Assembly (NCBI GenBank): GCA_020853455.1
Contig: JADYYV010000178.1
Coordinates: forward strand, 1 to 12,852
DNA from: Alphaproteobacteria bacterium
GTDB taxonomy: Bacteria > Pseudomonadota > Alphaproteobacteria > Micavibrionales > UBA2020
Direction: 5' to 3'
DNA: 12,852 bases
A program made the position numbers and the translations under genes. Shown here piece after piece: positions 1 through 6,919 of this stretch. The notes below the pieces were generated by a model. That model was not told where the DNA came from and did not search any database. It worked only from the letters and a program-made list of their open reading frames with translations. Every line of letters starts with the position of its first letter. Positions within the stretch are counted from its first letter, which is position 1.

Positions 1-98
1 CGACAAGCCGGAATTTCGTTAAATTATTATGTGAAAATGGATAAACCTGAACAACCCCGCACAAGGCTGATATTGTTGAAAAGCAAAGGAAGCCGCCC

Positions 99-1367
99 AT
101 GAAAAAAGAACCCAAAAAGCCGCTGCACCACCACCTGTATTTCTGGGTGGTCTGCGCGATTTTCATCGGCGGCGCGGCGGGCTATTTCTGGCCGGAAGCG
201 GGGGTGAAGATGAAACCCGCCGCCGACGGTTTTATCGCGCTCGTCAAAATGCTGATCGGGCCCATCGTGTTCTGCACGATCGTCCTTGGCATCACGGCGG
301 CGGGCGACATGAAAAAGGTCGGGCGCGTGGGCGTGAAAACGCTGCTGTATTTTGAAATCATCTCCACCGTCGCGCTGCTGATCGGGCTTGCCGTGGCCAA
401 CACGCTGAAACCGGGCGACGGCTTCAACGCCGATCCCGCGCAGCTGGACGCGTCATCGGTTGCGGGCTATGCGCAGGCCGCGCATGACCAGACGACGACG
501 GGCTTTTTGCTGCACATCATCCCGAAAACCTTCGCCGACGCCTTTACCGGCACGGGCGACCTGCTGCAGGTTTTACTGGTCGCGATCCTGTTCGGCTATG
601 CGCTGAACCGCATGGGAACAAAGGGCGCTGCGGTGCATGAATTCATCGAACAGGCGTCGCATATTTTCTTTGCCATGATGAACGCCATCATGCGCCTTGC
701 CCCCGTTGGCGCGGGCGCCGCGATGGCCTTCACGATCGGGAAATACGGCGTTGAATCGCTGAAACCCCTGATGGCGCTGATGGGCGCGTTCTATTTCACC
801 TGCTTTATCTTCATCGCCGTCGTGCTGGGCACGGTTGCGCGCGCGGCCGGTTTTTCGCTGTGGCGTTTCCTGCGCTATATCAAGGAGGAGATTTTGATCG
901 TCCTTGGCACGTCATCATCCGAAAGCGTCCTTGCGCCCTTGATGGCCAAGCTGGAAAAGCTCGGCTGCGGGCGCGGCACAGTGGGGCTGGTGGTGCCGTC
1001 CGGCTATTCCTTCAACCTTGACGGCACGAATATCTACCTGACGCTGGCCGCGCTGTTCGTGGCGCAGGCATTGAATATCGACCTGACATGGGGGCAGCAG
1101 GCCGCGATTCTGGGCGTGGCGCTGCTGACATCGAAAGGCGCATCGGGCGTGACGGGGGCGGGGTTCATCACCCTTGCCGCGACATTGGCGGTCGTGCCGC
1201 ATGTGCCGGTCGCGGGACTCGCGCTGATCCTCGGCATCGACCGTTTCATGTCGGAGGCGCGCGCCATCACCAACCTGATCGGCAACGGCGTCGCCGCGAT
1301 CGTGATTTCGAAATGGGAAAAAGACCTCGACGTTAAAACCTTCCAGAAGGAACTCGCAAAAGACTAA
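99..1367 (+). CDS. dctA: C4-dicarboxylate:cation symporter (DctA-type, DAACS family)
   Basis: Inner-membrane symporter expected to import succinate, fumarate, malate or related C4-dicarboxylates with protons or sodium. The 422 residues match the usual DctA length (about 420-440). Family landmarks are visible: a serine-rich re-entrant-loop motif GTSSSE (S272-S274), the NLDGT motif at 306-310, and the last-helix signature GIDRFMSEARAITNLIGN with D381, R388 and N392, which in this family shape the substrate and cation sites. Several hydrophobic helices run through the whole length and there is no cleavable signal peptide. AAAGGAAG at 85-92 sits about 8 bases before the ATG and supports this start. 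The preceding 98 bases hold no gene I can support. The stop codon lies within a 12-base palindrome, CTAAAATTTTAG (1364-1375). Family assignment is firm; the dicarboxylate rather than amino-acid preference is inferred from overall similarity to DctA. Confidence 0.93.
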   Translation: MKKEPKKPLHHHLYFWVVCAIFIGGAAGYFWPEAGVKMKPAADGFIALVKMLIGPIVFCTIVLGITAAGDMKKVGRVGVKTLLYFEIISTVALLIGLAVANTLKPGDGFNADPAQLDASSVAGYAQAAHDQTTTGFLLHIIPKTFADAFTGTGDLLQVLLVAILFGYALNRMGTKGAAVHEFIEQASHIFFAMMNAIMRLAPVGAGAAMAFTIGKYGVESLKPLMALMGAFYFTCFIFIAVVLGTVARAAGFSLWRFLRYIKEEILIVLGTSSSESVLAPLMAKLEKLGCGRGTVGLVVPSGYSFNLDGTNIYLTLAALFVAQALNIDLTWGQQAAILGVALLTSKGASGVTGAGFITLAATLAVVPHVPVAGLALILGIDRFMSEARAITNLIGNGVAAIVISKWEKDLDVKTFQKELAKD

Positions 1368-1380
1368 AATTTTAGCCAAT

Positions 1381-1416
1381 TCCCCTGCAAATAAAGCGGT
1401 TTAACCGCGCAGGGGA
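1381..1416. other. Hairpin downstream of dctA
   Basis: An 8-base inverted repeat, TCCCCTGC (1381-1388) and GCAGGGGA (1409-1416), encloses a smaller GCGG/CCGC hairpin. It lies 13 bases after the dctA stop. Neither strand has a T-run directly behind it, so it is not a classical intrinsic terminator. It could stabilise the dctA 3' end or be chance in GC-rich DNA. Confidence 0.35.
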
Positions 1417-1472
1417 TCACGCCGCGCCGCCGTAACAGCCTATATCCCCGCGCCTTGAAAGGGCCTGAAGCC

Positions 1473-2426
1473 ATGACAAACCGCCTGACAAACCGTATGA
1501 TCGCCGCGTTTTTCACCGTCCTTGTTCTTTTCTTTCCCGCGCTGGCCAGGGCCGATGTGATCGGCACGGTGGTGGAAATCGAGGGCGCTGCGACCCTGTC
1601 GCGCGCGGGCGGCATGCCCTTCGCGCTGAAGCTGCAGGATACCATCGAGCTGGGCGATGTGGTGGCGACCGGCGAAAAATCGCGGCTGTTCATTTTGCTG
1701 GCCGACAATACCGAATGGACGCTCGCGGAAAATTCGCGCTTCAAGGTCGATGAATATGTTTTCGATTCCGAGGATTCGAGCAAGAACCGCGCGCGCTATT
1801 CCGTGCTGCGCGGCGGTTTCCGCTATGTCAGCGGCCTTGTGGCGAAAAAGGAAAACCCCGATGTCGGCATCGACAGCCCCGCCGGCACCATCGGCATCCG
1901 CGGCACCGACATCACCGTCGCGCCCGATACCGACGGCAGCTATGACGTGTATGTCGATGACGGGCAGATCGATGTATCCAGCGGCGGTAACACCGCGCGG
2001 CTGCAGCGCGGGCAGGGCACGATGATCGCCAAGCGCAACGCCGCGCCGCTGGCGCCCAAGGACTGGAAACAGGGCAGGCTGCAACGGCTGCGCGAACGCC
2101 TGAAACTGGCGCGCGGCGGCGAATTGCAGGCCCGCATCCAGAACATGCAGCCCCGCCAGATGGAACTGCGCAAAGCCCTGCGCGAAAAAATCATGCAGAA
2201 ACGCGGCGGCGGCAACGAAAACCTGAAACAGCAGCGCGAGCAAAAACAGGAGCTGCGCAAGGAAAAAGCCGCCGAGCGCAAGGCCGAGACGGAGGAGCGC
2301 CGCGCCAAGGCCGAAGAACGCCGCGAAAAATGGAACGAAAAACTGAACGACGACGATGCGGCGACGCCGGCCGACAAGGCGCGCCTGCGCCTGCAGCAGC
2401 TGCAGCAACGCCGCCAGAAAAACTAA
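1473..2426 (+). CDS. Secreted FecR-domain protein with charged coiled-coil tail
   Basis: Predicted periplasmic or exported protein of 317 residues; function unknown. An N-terminal signal peptide (residues 1-27, hydrophobic 9-24, cut after ARA) is followed by a FecR-type domain from about 28 to 175. That domain shows the family pattern GDVVATGEKSRLFI (61-74), a W-T-L segment and the later SPAGTIGIRGT motif, then a beta-rich DVYVDDGQ stretch. From about 185 to the end the protein is almost entirely K, E, R, Q and A, reading as a long charged coiled coil. The TTG at 1455 would only add six residues before the signal peptide, and GAAAGGG (1457-1463) is suitably placed for the ATG at 1473, so that start is chosen. 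No FecI sigma factor or TonB receptor is adjacent, so a FecIR iron-signalling role is not supported. The stop is 10 bases from the convergent dehydrogenase stop. Confidence 0.85.
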   Translation: MTNRLTNRMIAAFFTVLVLFFPALARADVIGTVVEIEGAATLSRAGGMPFALKLQDTIELGDVVATGEKSRLFILLADNTEWTLAENSRFKVDEYVFDSEDSSKNRARYSVLRGGFRYVSGLVAKKENPDVGIDSPAGTIGIRGTDITVAPDTDGSYDVYVDDGQIDVSSGGNTARLQRGQGTMIAKRNAAPLAPKDWKQGRLQRLRERLKLARGGELQARIQNMQPRQMELRKALREKIMQKRGGGNENLKQQREQKQELRKEKAAERKAETEERRAKAEERREKWNEKLNDDDAATPADKARLRLQQLQQRRQKN

Positions 2427-2436
2427 AGGCCGAAGG

Positions 2437-3327
2437 CTAGGAAATAGCGGCGATCGTGTTCAGGATGCTGGAAAAATCCAGGTTCCCGCCGCCCTGCGCG
2501 GCATGACGGCGGTACATGTCGCGGGCGACCGCGCCCAGCTGGGTGTTCGCCCCCGATGCGGCCGCGGCCTCCGCCGCCAGCCCCAGATCCTTCAGCATCA
2601 GGTCGGTGCCGAAACCGCCCGCGTAGCCCCGCGATGCCGGCACATTCTCCATCACGCCCGGCCACGGGTTATAGACTTCGGTCGTCCAGTTGCGGCCGGA
2701 ACTTTTCGCGATGATGCCCGACAGCACTTTGGGATCGAGCCCGTTGGCGACGCCCAGCGCCAGCGCCTCCGAAGTTCCGATCATCTGGATCGCCAGCAGC
2801 ATGTTGTTGCAGATTTTCGCCATCTGGCCCGCGCCGCTGCCGCCCGCGTGGAAAATATTCTTCCCCATTTTTTCGAACAGCGGGCGCGCGCGTTCCAGGT
2901 CGTTTTCCGCGCCGCCGACGATGAAGGTGAGCGTGGCGGCCGCCGCCCCCGCCGTGCCGCCCGATACGGGCGCGTCCAGCATGGCAAAGCCGCGCGATGC
3001 GGCGGCATCTGCGATTTCCTTCGCGGCATCTGCGTTGATGGTGCTGCAATCGACCAGCAGCGCGCCTTTTTTCGCGCTGGCGATGATGCCGTCCGGCGCA
3101 AGGTATGCTTTGCGGCTGTGTTCGGTCGCGGGCAGCATGGTGATGACGGCATCGGCCTGCTTCACGCAATCGGCAACCGCCTTGCCCGCCGATGCGCCGG
3201 CCTTGACCGCGTCACCGACGGCGGCGGGCACCAGGTCGAACACGGTCAGGGCATAGCCCGCTTTCGCAAGGTTCTGCGCCATCGGCGCGCCCATGTTGCC
3301 AAGACCGATAAAAGCGATGTTTTGCAT
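2437..3327 (-). CDS. mmsB: 3-hydroxyisobutyrate dehydrogenase family oxidoreductase
   Basis: NAD-dependent oxidation of 3-hydroxyisobutyrate to methylmalonate semialdehyde in valine catabolism is the expected reaction. The 296-residue protein has the N-terminal Rossmann dinucleotide site GLGNMG (8-13), with D31 at the end of the second strand favouring NAD over NADP. The substrate motif DAPVSGGTAGA (118-128) and GAGQMAKICNN with K171 and N175 correspond to the catalytic lysine and asparagine of the beta-hydroxyacid dehydrogenase family. A C-terminal all-helical dimerisation domain follows, containing KDLGLA. The frame extends to a TTG at 3354, but AGGGA about 8 bases before the ATG at 3327 and the start of the Rossmann strand decide for 3327. 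No other valine-degradation gene is in the window, so a related substrate (tartronate semialdehyde, other beta-hydroxyacids) is possible. Confidence 0.9.
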   Translation of the reverse strand: MQNIAFIGLGNMGAPMAQNLAKAGYALTVFDLVPAAVGDAVKAGASAGKAVADCVKQADAVITMLPATEHSRKAYLAPDGIIASAKKGALLVDCSTINADAAKEIADAAASRGFAMLDAPVSGGTAGAAAATLTFIVGGAENDLERARPLFEKMGKNIFHAGGSGAGQMAKICNNMLLAIQMIGTSEALALGVANGLDPKVLSGIIAKSSGRNWTTEVYNPWPGVMENVPASRGYAGGFGTDLMLKDLGLAAEAAAASGANTQLGAVARDMYRRHAAQGGGNLDFSSILNTIAAIS

Positions 3328-3373
3328 ATGCGCGTCCCTGTTTTTGATTGCCAAGGATAAGCCGAGGCAGGGG

Positions 3374-3401
3374 TTGACGCAAGCCGCGCGCGGGTTATCT
3401 T
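3374..3401 (+). promoter_or_regulatory. Possible sigma70-type promoter of the redoxin gene
   Basis: TTGACG (3374-3379), a 16-base spacer and TATCTT (3396-3401) lie 40 bases before the redoxin start in the 113-base divergent gap. The -10 matches the consensus at only four of six positions, so this is a candidate and not a firm call. Confidence 0.35.
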
Positions 3402-3440
3402 GATAATGCCTGTTTTCAACCAGACCGGAGAATTCCCAGC

Positions 3441-4100
3441 ATGATCAAGACACTTGCCCTGACCGCCGCCGCCGTCATCGGCCTTGCGCTCGCAACGCCC
3501 GCGCTGGCTGAAACCGATACCGCACCCGCGGCAAACAATACCGCGCCCGCGGCGCATGCCACCGTCGGCGAAAAAGCGCCCGACTTCACGCTGCCCGCTG
3601 CCGATGGCGGCGATAAGTCATTGTCTTCCTTCGCGGGAAAAATCGTCGTGCTGGAATGGCACAACAAGGGCTGCCCGTTTGTGAAGAAACACTATGAATC
3701 GGGCAATATGCAGGCGCTGCAAAAAGAATTCACGGCCAAGGACGTCGTGTGGCTGACCGTCAATTCCTCCGCCCCCGGCAAGCAGGGGCATGAATCGGCG
3801 GCCGACGCGCTGGCGACCGCGAAATCCGACGGCGCGGCGTCGACGCATGTGCTGCTGGACGAAAAAGGCGAGGTCGGCAAGCTGTACGGCGCCACCACCA
3901 CGCCCGCGATGTATGTGATCGACAAAGACGGCAAGCTGGCCTATGCCGGCGCGATCGACGACAATGCGTCGCCCGATCCGGAAGCCGTCAAGGACGCGAA
4001 AAATTACGTGCGCGCGGCGATTGAAGCGCTGCAGGCGGGAAAACCGGTCGAAGTGTCATCGACCAAATCCTATGGCTGCGGCGTGAAATACGCGGACTAA
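3441..4100 (+). CDS. Exported peroxiredoxin/thioredoxin-like (redoxin-domain) protein
   Basis: Probably a periplasmic thiol protein of the AhpC/TSA-redoxin superfamily, 219 residues. A clear signal peptide covers 1-23 (cut after ALA), followed by an Ala/Pro/Thr-rich linker to about 37. The thioredoxin fold starts at GEKAPDFTLPA and carries the redox motif NKGCPF with C78. TTTPAMYVIDKDGKLAYAGAID gives the cis-Pro region and the conserved strand after it. A second cysteine, C213, sits in a C-terminal SYGCGVKY segment, the position expected in the PRX_like group for a resolving or second conserved cysteine. There is no CXXC motif, which argues against a DsbA/TlpA-type oxidoreductase. GGAG at 3427-3430 precedes the ATG. 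It is divergent from the dehydrogenase and convergent with the DUF1648 gene. Substrate is unknown. Confidence 0.85.
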   Translation: MIKTLALTAAAVIGLALATPALAETDTAPAANNTAPAAHATVGEKAPDFTLPAADGGDKSLSSFAGKIVVLEWHNKGCPFVKKHYESGNMQALQKEFTAKDVVWLTVNSSAPGKQGHESAADALATAKSDGAASTHVLLDEKGEVGKLYGATTTPAMYVIDKDGKLAYAGAIDDNASPDPEAVKDAKNYVRAAIEALQAGKPVEVSSTKSYGCGVKYAD

Positions 4101-4122
4101 AAAAAATATCAGGATGCGCTGT

Positions 4123-4623
4123 TCAGGTTCCGCCGGTCCCCTTGGGCCGGCGGAATTTTATCAGCAGCCTTGCGACCAGAAGGCCGGTCACCGCCGCCAT
4201 GCAGGAGACAAGAATGGAAAGCGTCTCCGGCGATACGCCGCGCGCGTTGCGCTGCGCCGCGTCCATCACGAAATAATCGATCAGCATCACGAACGCGCCC
4301 ACGATCAGCCCCATCACGCAAAGGTCGTGGCGCAGGCCCTGCAGCGTCTCGCGGCGGCGTTCGGGCGCCAGCCAGTAATCCTTGTTCGGGATATTCAGGT
4401 ATTTGACGGGCAGCCGCGTCAGAAAATATCCCATGCCCGCGAAAATGCCGCTCATGAAAACGACGAAGCCGATATGGAACATCGCGAAATCCGCCCGCGC
4501 CATGCTGCGCAGCGGCGTGCCGTAAGCGTCGAACTGCGTCGAAATCACCTCGGGCAGCAGCGTATAGCTATGCGCCAGATGCAGCAGCACCAGAACGTAG
4601 AAAATAAGGTAAGCGGGCAGCAT
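4123..4623 (-). CDS. DUF1648-domain membrane protein
   Basis: Integral membrane protein of 166 residues with four predicted TM helices (about 2-19, 46-67, 101-120, 136-156). The segment LPEVISTQFDAYGTP (23-37) after the first helix is the hallmark of DUF1648, the domain also found at the N-terminus of SdpI-type immunity proteins. IPNKDYWLAPERR (78-90) matches the cytosolic motif seen in many members. It lacks the additional SdpI C-terminal domain, so an immunity role should not be assumed. Its start is 12 bases after the stop of the upstream two-TM protein, with AAGGA overlapping that end, indicating co-transcription and probably a shared membrane role. Molecular function is unknown. Confidence 0.72.
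   Translation of the reverse strand: MLPAYLIFYVLVLLHLAHSYTLLPEVISTQFDAYGTPLRSMARADFAMFHIGFVVFMSGIFAGMGYFLTRLPVKYLNIPNKDYWLAPERRRETLQGLRHDLCVMGLIVGAFVMLIDYFVMDAAQRNARGVSPETLSILVSCMAAVTGLLVARLLIKFRRPKGTGGT
4128..4160 (+). terminator. Intrinsic terminator of the redoxin gene
   Basis: A perfect 9-base stem, TTCCGCCGG (4128-4136) with CCGGCGGAA (4147-4155), can extend inward by a few pairs and is followed by TTTTA. It begins 28 bases after the redoxin stop and lies inside the last codons of the convergent DUF1648 gene. Confidence 0.7.
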
Positions 4624-4635
4624 TTCCTGAAATCC

Positions 4636-5424
4636 TTATTCGAGGTTCACAACGGCCTGCCCCGCACCGCGCGGTATTTCCTTGACGAAGCCGGAGGCGT
4701 CGGCGCTCATGTTATACCGCTTCAGCAGCACTTCGCCGATGCCGACCATGCGGTTGGAATGTTTCAGGTCCATTTCCACCCAGGCGACAAGGTTGTCGAC
4801 CGGCAGCCACTCGATGGCCTTCGGGTGTTCGGAGCGCGGGTTGTAAATCGAAATGATCGTGTGGAACACGTATTCCTCGTGCGCGACCAGCACGAATTCC
4901 ACCTGCCCCGGCTTGAATTTATGCAGGCGGCGGTAATCGGCCAGAATTTTATGCGTCTCCGGCTTGTTCGGCATGAATACTTTGTAGCGGCAGCCGCGCG
5001 CCAGCGACGCCTCGACCGCCTGAAAGATTTCGGTGCCGGGCTGGATGGAGTAGGTGAGCTCGGGCGCGAATGCCCAGACCTCGTCCGATCCCGTTTCCAG
5101 CATCGACACGTATTTCTGGTTCACCAGCCAGTTCAGGTTGTTCGACAGGATCATGTTGTTCAGCACTTCGAGGCGCTGGTCGAAATAATCCTGGTTGTGC
5201 AGTTTGTTGATCGACGCGGTGACGATCATGTTGAGCGTGATGACGGTGATAAACACGCCCGCCGCCACCGCCAGCGCCACGCCCGACATCTGGTCCTTGA
5301 TGGCGTCCAGGCTCATCGCCATGATGATGATCGCAACACCCGTCGCCGCCACGAAAATCGGGCTGTGGAAGACGCGGTGGGTGATCGTCTCCTGCGATTT
5401 CTTTTTGTTGGCTGAATCCGTCAT
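4636..5424 (-). CDS. Two-TM protein with large soluble domain, function unknown
   Basis: I do not recognise this 262-residue protein with confidence. A short polar, Lys-rich N-terminus (1-20) is followed by two hydrophobic helices (about 22-38 and 47-70) and a soluble domain of about 190 residues. Charge distribution suggests that domain is cytosolic. It contains EVWAFAPELTYSI, then an ASLARGCRYKVFMPNKPETH segment. The layout recalls phospholipase D-like folds (helix, R-G-x, hydrophobic strand), but no HKD catalytic motif is present, so this is a weak fold guess. An in-frame ATG at 5442 would add six residues; GGGGGA about 11 bases before 5424 slightly favours the shorter form. It is first in a two-gene unit with the DUF1648 protein. 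Confidence 0.75.
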   Translation of the reverse strand: MTDSANKKKSQETITHRVFHSPIFVAATGVAIIIMAMSLDAIKDQMSGVALAVAAGVFITVITLNMIVTASINKLHNQDYFDQRLEVLNNMILSNNLNWLVNQKYVSMLETGSDEVWAFAPELTYSIQPGTEIFQAVEASLARGCRYKVFMPNKPETHKILADYRRLHKFKPGQVEFVLVAHEEYVFHTIISIYNPRSEHPKAIEWLPVDNLVAWVEMDLKHSNRMVGIGEVLLKRYNMSADASGFVKEIPRGAGQAVVNLE

Positions 5425-5743
5425 GTGAAAAAATTCCCCCATATTCTGTTTAACAGGGAAAGGTTAAGGAAGGATGGTATGCGGTTGACATAAATATATT
5501 CCTCCTCTCCCGCAAGGACGGGAGAAGGGGCTTTTTCACCTGTCGCAAACGTAACATTCGCCTGTAACGCGCGTCGTTTTTGAAAATTTTTTTTTCGGCG
5601 CAACCCGTTCAGGCGGCGCGGCAAATGCCTGTCACAAACGCGTTGTAACGAAAAATTACGTTGAATCATGAGGTCAAAGTTGAGAGAATTTACATAGGCT
5701 CTATAGCCGCGACCGCAGCAGAGCCCCTCAAAAGAGGCATCAA
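5425..5743. other. 319-base intergenic region with hairpin and CTGT repeats
   Basis: No convincing gene lies here; the 82-codon minus-strand frame at 5421-5669 has no recognisable content and runs out through the hairpin. The region separates two divergent genes, so it should hold both promoters. Visible elements are a terminator-like hairpin (5501-5536), a 9-base T-run at about 5587-5595, two copies of CCTGTCRCAAACG (5539-5551, 5628-5640) plus a related CCTGTAACG (5561-5569), and a weak candidate promoter for the Sel1 gene (TTGAGA 5680-5685, 16-base spacer, TATAGC 5702-5707). Confidence 0.6.
5501..5536 (+). terminator. Terminator-like hairpin with no upstream plus-strand gene
   Basis: TCTCCCG (5506-5512) pairs with CGGGAGA (5519-5525) around a CAAGGA loop. 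The flanks CCTCC and AGGGG extend the stem with one mismatch and one wobble, and CTTTTT follows at once. It reads as an intrinsic terminator on the plus strand, but nothing annotated on that strand ends here. It also resembles the short TCTCCCG palindromes that are dispersed in some alphaproteobacterial genomes. Confidence 0.5.
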
Positions 5744-6889
5744 ATGTTTAAAAAAATACTGTCGGTTGTGGCCGCTGTCATCGTGACGGGGCTTGTCGTC
5801 GTGGCCTGTCTGGAACTGAATTACCGATACCTGAGATGGGGATACCATCCAACGCCCGAACATCCCGCCTGCCACGGCGTCAGCGCGGACAGCGGCGACA
5901 GCGCGCGCCTGCAGGCGCTGGCAGACGCGGGCGACGCAGCGGCGCAATATGCGACAGGTATGCGGCTCAGATACGCGCCGCCGCCGGTCAGCGACGAAAA
6001 ATCTTCGGCTGTTGAATATCTTGTCAAGGCCGCCGCGCAGGGTCATGCGGCGGCCGCTTTCGAGCTTGGCCGGATATACGACGGGCCGCTGCGCGCCGCG
6101 CCCGACAGCAGGACAAAGGCGATGGCCTATTTCCGTCAGGCCGCGGATGACGGCGATCCCGACGCCATGTCGATGCTGTCCATGCTGCTGAAGCATCTTG
6201 ATGGCGGACCGCAGCAGGCCGCGCCGACACCCGCCGAACAGGCGGAGGCCGATATCTGGTCGGCGCGGGTTTTCGCCGCGCATAACGGCCTCGTCTACCG
6301 GGCGGGAAAAAACCCGCTGGACGCGGCGCAGGCGCAGGACATCAGGGCAAAGGCCGAAAGCGGCGACAAGGATGCGCAGTTCTTTTACAGCGTGCTGTTG
6401 CGCGCCGGCCTTGGCGGCGTCGCAGCGGACGACGCGGCGGCCTATGAATGGCTGGAAAAAGCGGCGCGGCAGGGACATGCGCGCGCCCACAGCCATCTGG
6501 CGATAAGGGCGATCCGCCGGAACGACACGGCCGGCGCAATCGCCGCATACACGCGCGGCATGGAACTGGGCGACCTTGAATCGCAGGTGTTTCTGGCGCA
6601 CAACGTGAAAGCGGGCGACGAAGATAAAGCATGGGCGCTTTATCAGGATGCCGCGGCGCGCGGCGATCCGGGCGCGCAGCTGACCGTCGCGCGCCATTAT
6701 CTTTCCGAAGACCGCGACACGCGGCAGGACCGGATTACCGCCTATGCGTGGCTGACGCGCGCGGCGCGCAATCCGGCCGCGCGGATGATGAGCGGCATCT
6801 GGATGGATTGCGACACGGTCGCCGATCTGCTTTCGGCGGAGGATCTGGCGCAGGGAGAAAAACGAACTGCCGCGCTGCCGGCGAAATAG
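5744..6889 (+). CDS. Membrane-anchored Sel1-repeat (TPR-like) protein
   Basis: A 381-residue alpha-solenoid protein, probably a protein-protein scaffold in the periplasm or at the membrane. Residues 3-21 form a basic-hydrophobic export signal ending in VVAC (C22), which fits a lipobox, so it may be a lipoprotein; an uncleaved signal anchor is the alternative. Sel1-like repeats follow, recognisable by A-x-x-G-D-x-x-A-Q and A-x-x-(W/Y)-x-x-x-A-A-x-x-G patterns: ALADAGDAAAQYATG, YLVKAAAQGHAAAAFELG, YFRQAADDGDPDAMSML, a divergent stretch at about 160-205, then KAESGDKDAQFFYS, WLEKAARQGHARAHSHLA and further repeats to about 350. AGAGG (5733-5737), 6 bases before the ATG, fixes the start. It stands alone between a divergent and a convergent neighbour, so its partner cannot be read from context. 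Confidence 0.85.
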   Translation: MFKKILSVVAAVIVTGLVVVACLELNYRYLRWGYHPTPEHPACHGVSADSGDSARLQALADAGDAAAQYATGMRLRYAPPPVSDEKSSAVEYLVKAAAQGHAAAAFELGRIYDGPLRAAPDSRTKAMAYFRQAADDGDPDAMSMLSMLLKHLDGGPQQAAPTPAEQAEADIWSARVFAAHNGLVYRAGKNPLDAAQAQDIRAKAESGDKDAQFFYSVLLRAGLGGVAADDAAAYEWLEKAARQGHARAHSHLAIRAIRRNDTAGAIAAYTRGMELGDLESQVFLAHNVKAGDEDKAWALYQDAAARGDPGAQLTVARHYLSEDRDTRQDRITAYAWLTRAARNPAARMMSGIWMDCDTVADLLSAEDLAQGEKRTAALPAK

Positions 6890-6919
6890 GCGAAAAACAC
6901 GATAGACTGCCGGCTTATG

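Noticed and set aside
1364..1375. Palindrome at the dctA stop as a regulator site
   Set aside because: A 12-base AT palindrome at a stop codon, far from any promoter, is most simply chance.
2356..3360. Plus-strand open frame of 334 codons opposite the dehydrogenase
   Set aside because: The minus strand holds a complete HIBADH protein with all key motifs; the opposite frame has none.
4123..4623. SdpI-type toxin immunity protein
   Set aside because: Only the DUF1648 part is present; the SdpI C-terminal domain and any toxin gene are missing.
4114..5415. Plus-strand open frame of 433 codons opposite the two membrane genes
   Set aside because: Composition is Arg/His/Gln-rich as expected from antisense of GC-rich genes, while the minus strand encodes proteins with TM helices and a DUF1648 motif.
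5421..5669. 82-codon minus-strand frame over the intergenic hairpin
   Set aside because: No recognisable content or convincing ribosome binding site, and it overlaps the terminator-like hairpin and operator-like repeats.
5690..6697. Minus-strand open frame of 335 codons opposite the Sel1 gene
   Set aside because: Sel1 repeats on the plus strand with a good ribosome binding site are clear; the shadow is Arg-rich and featureless.
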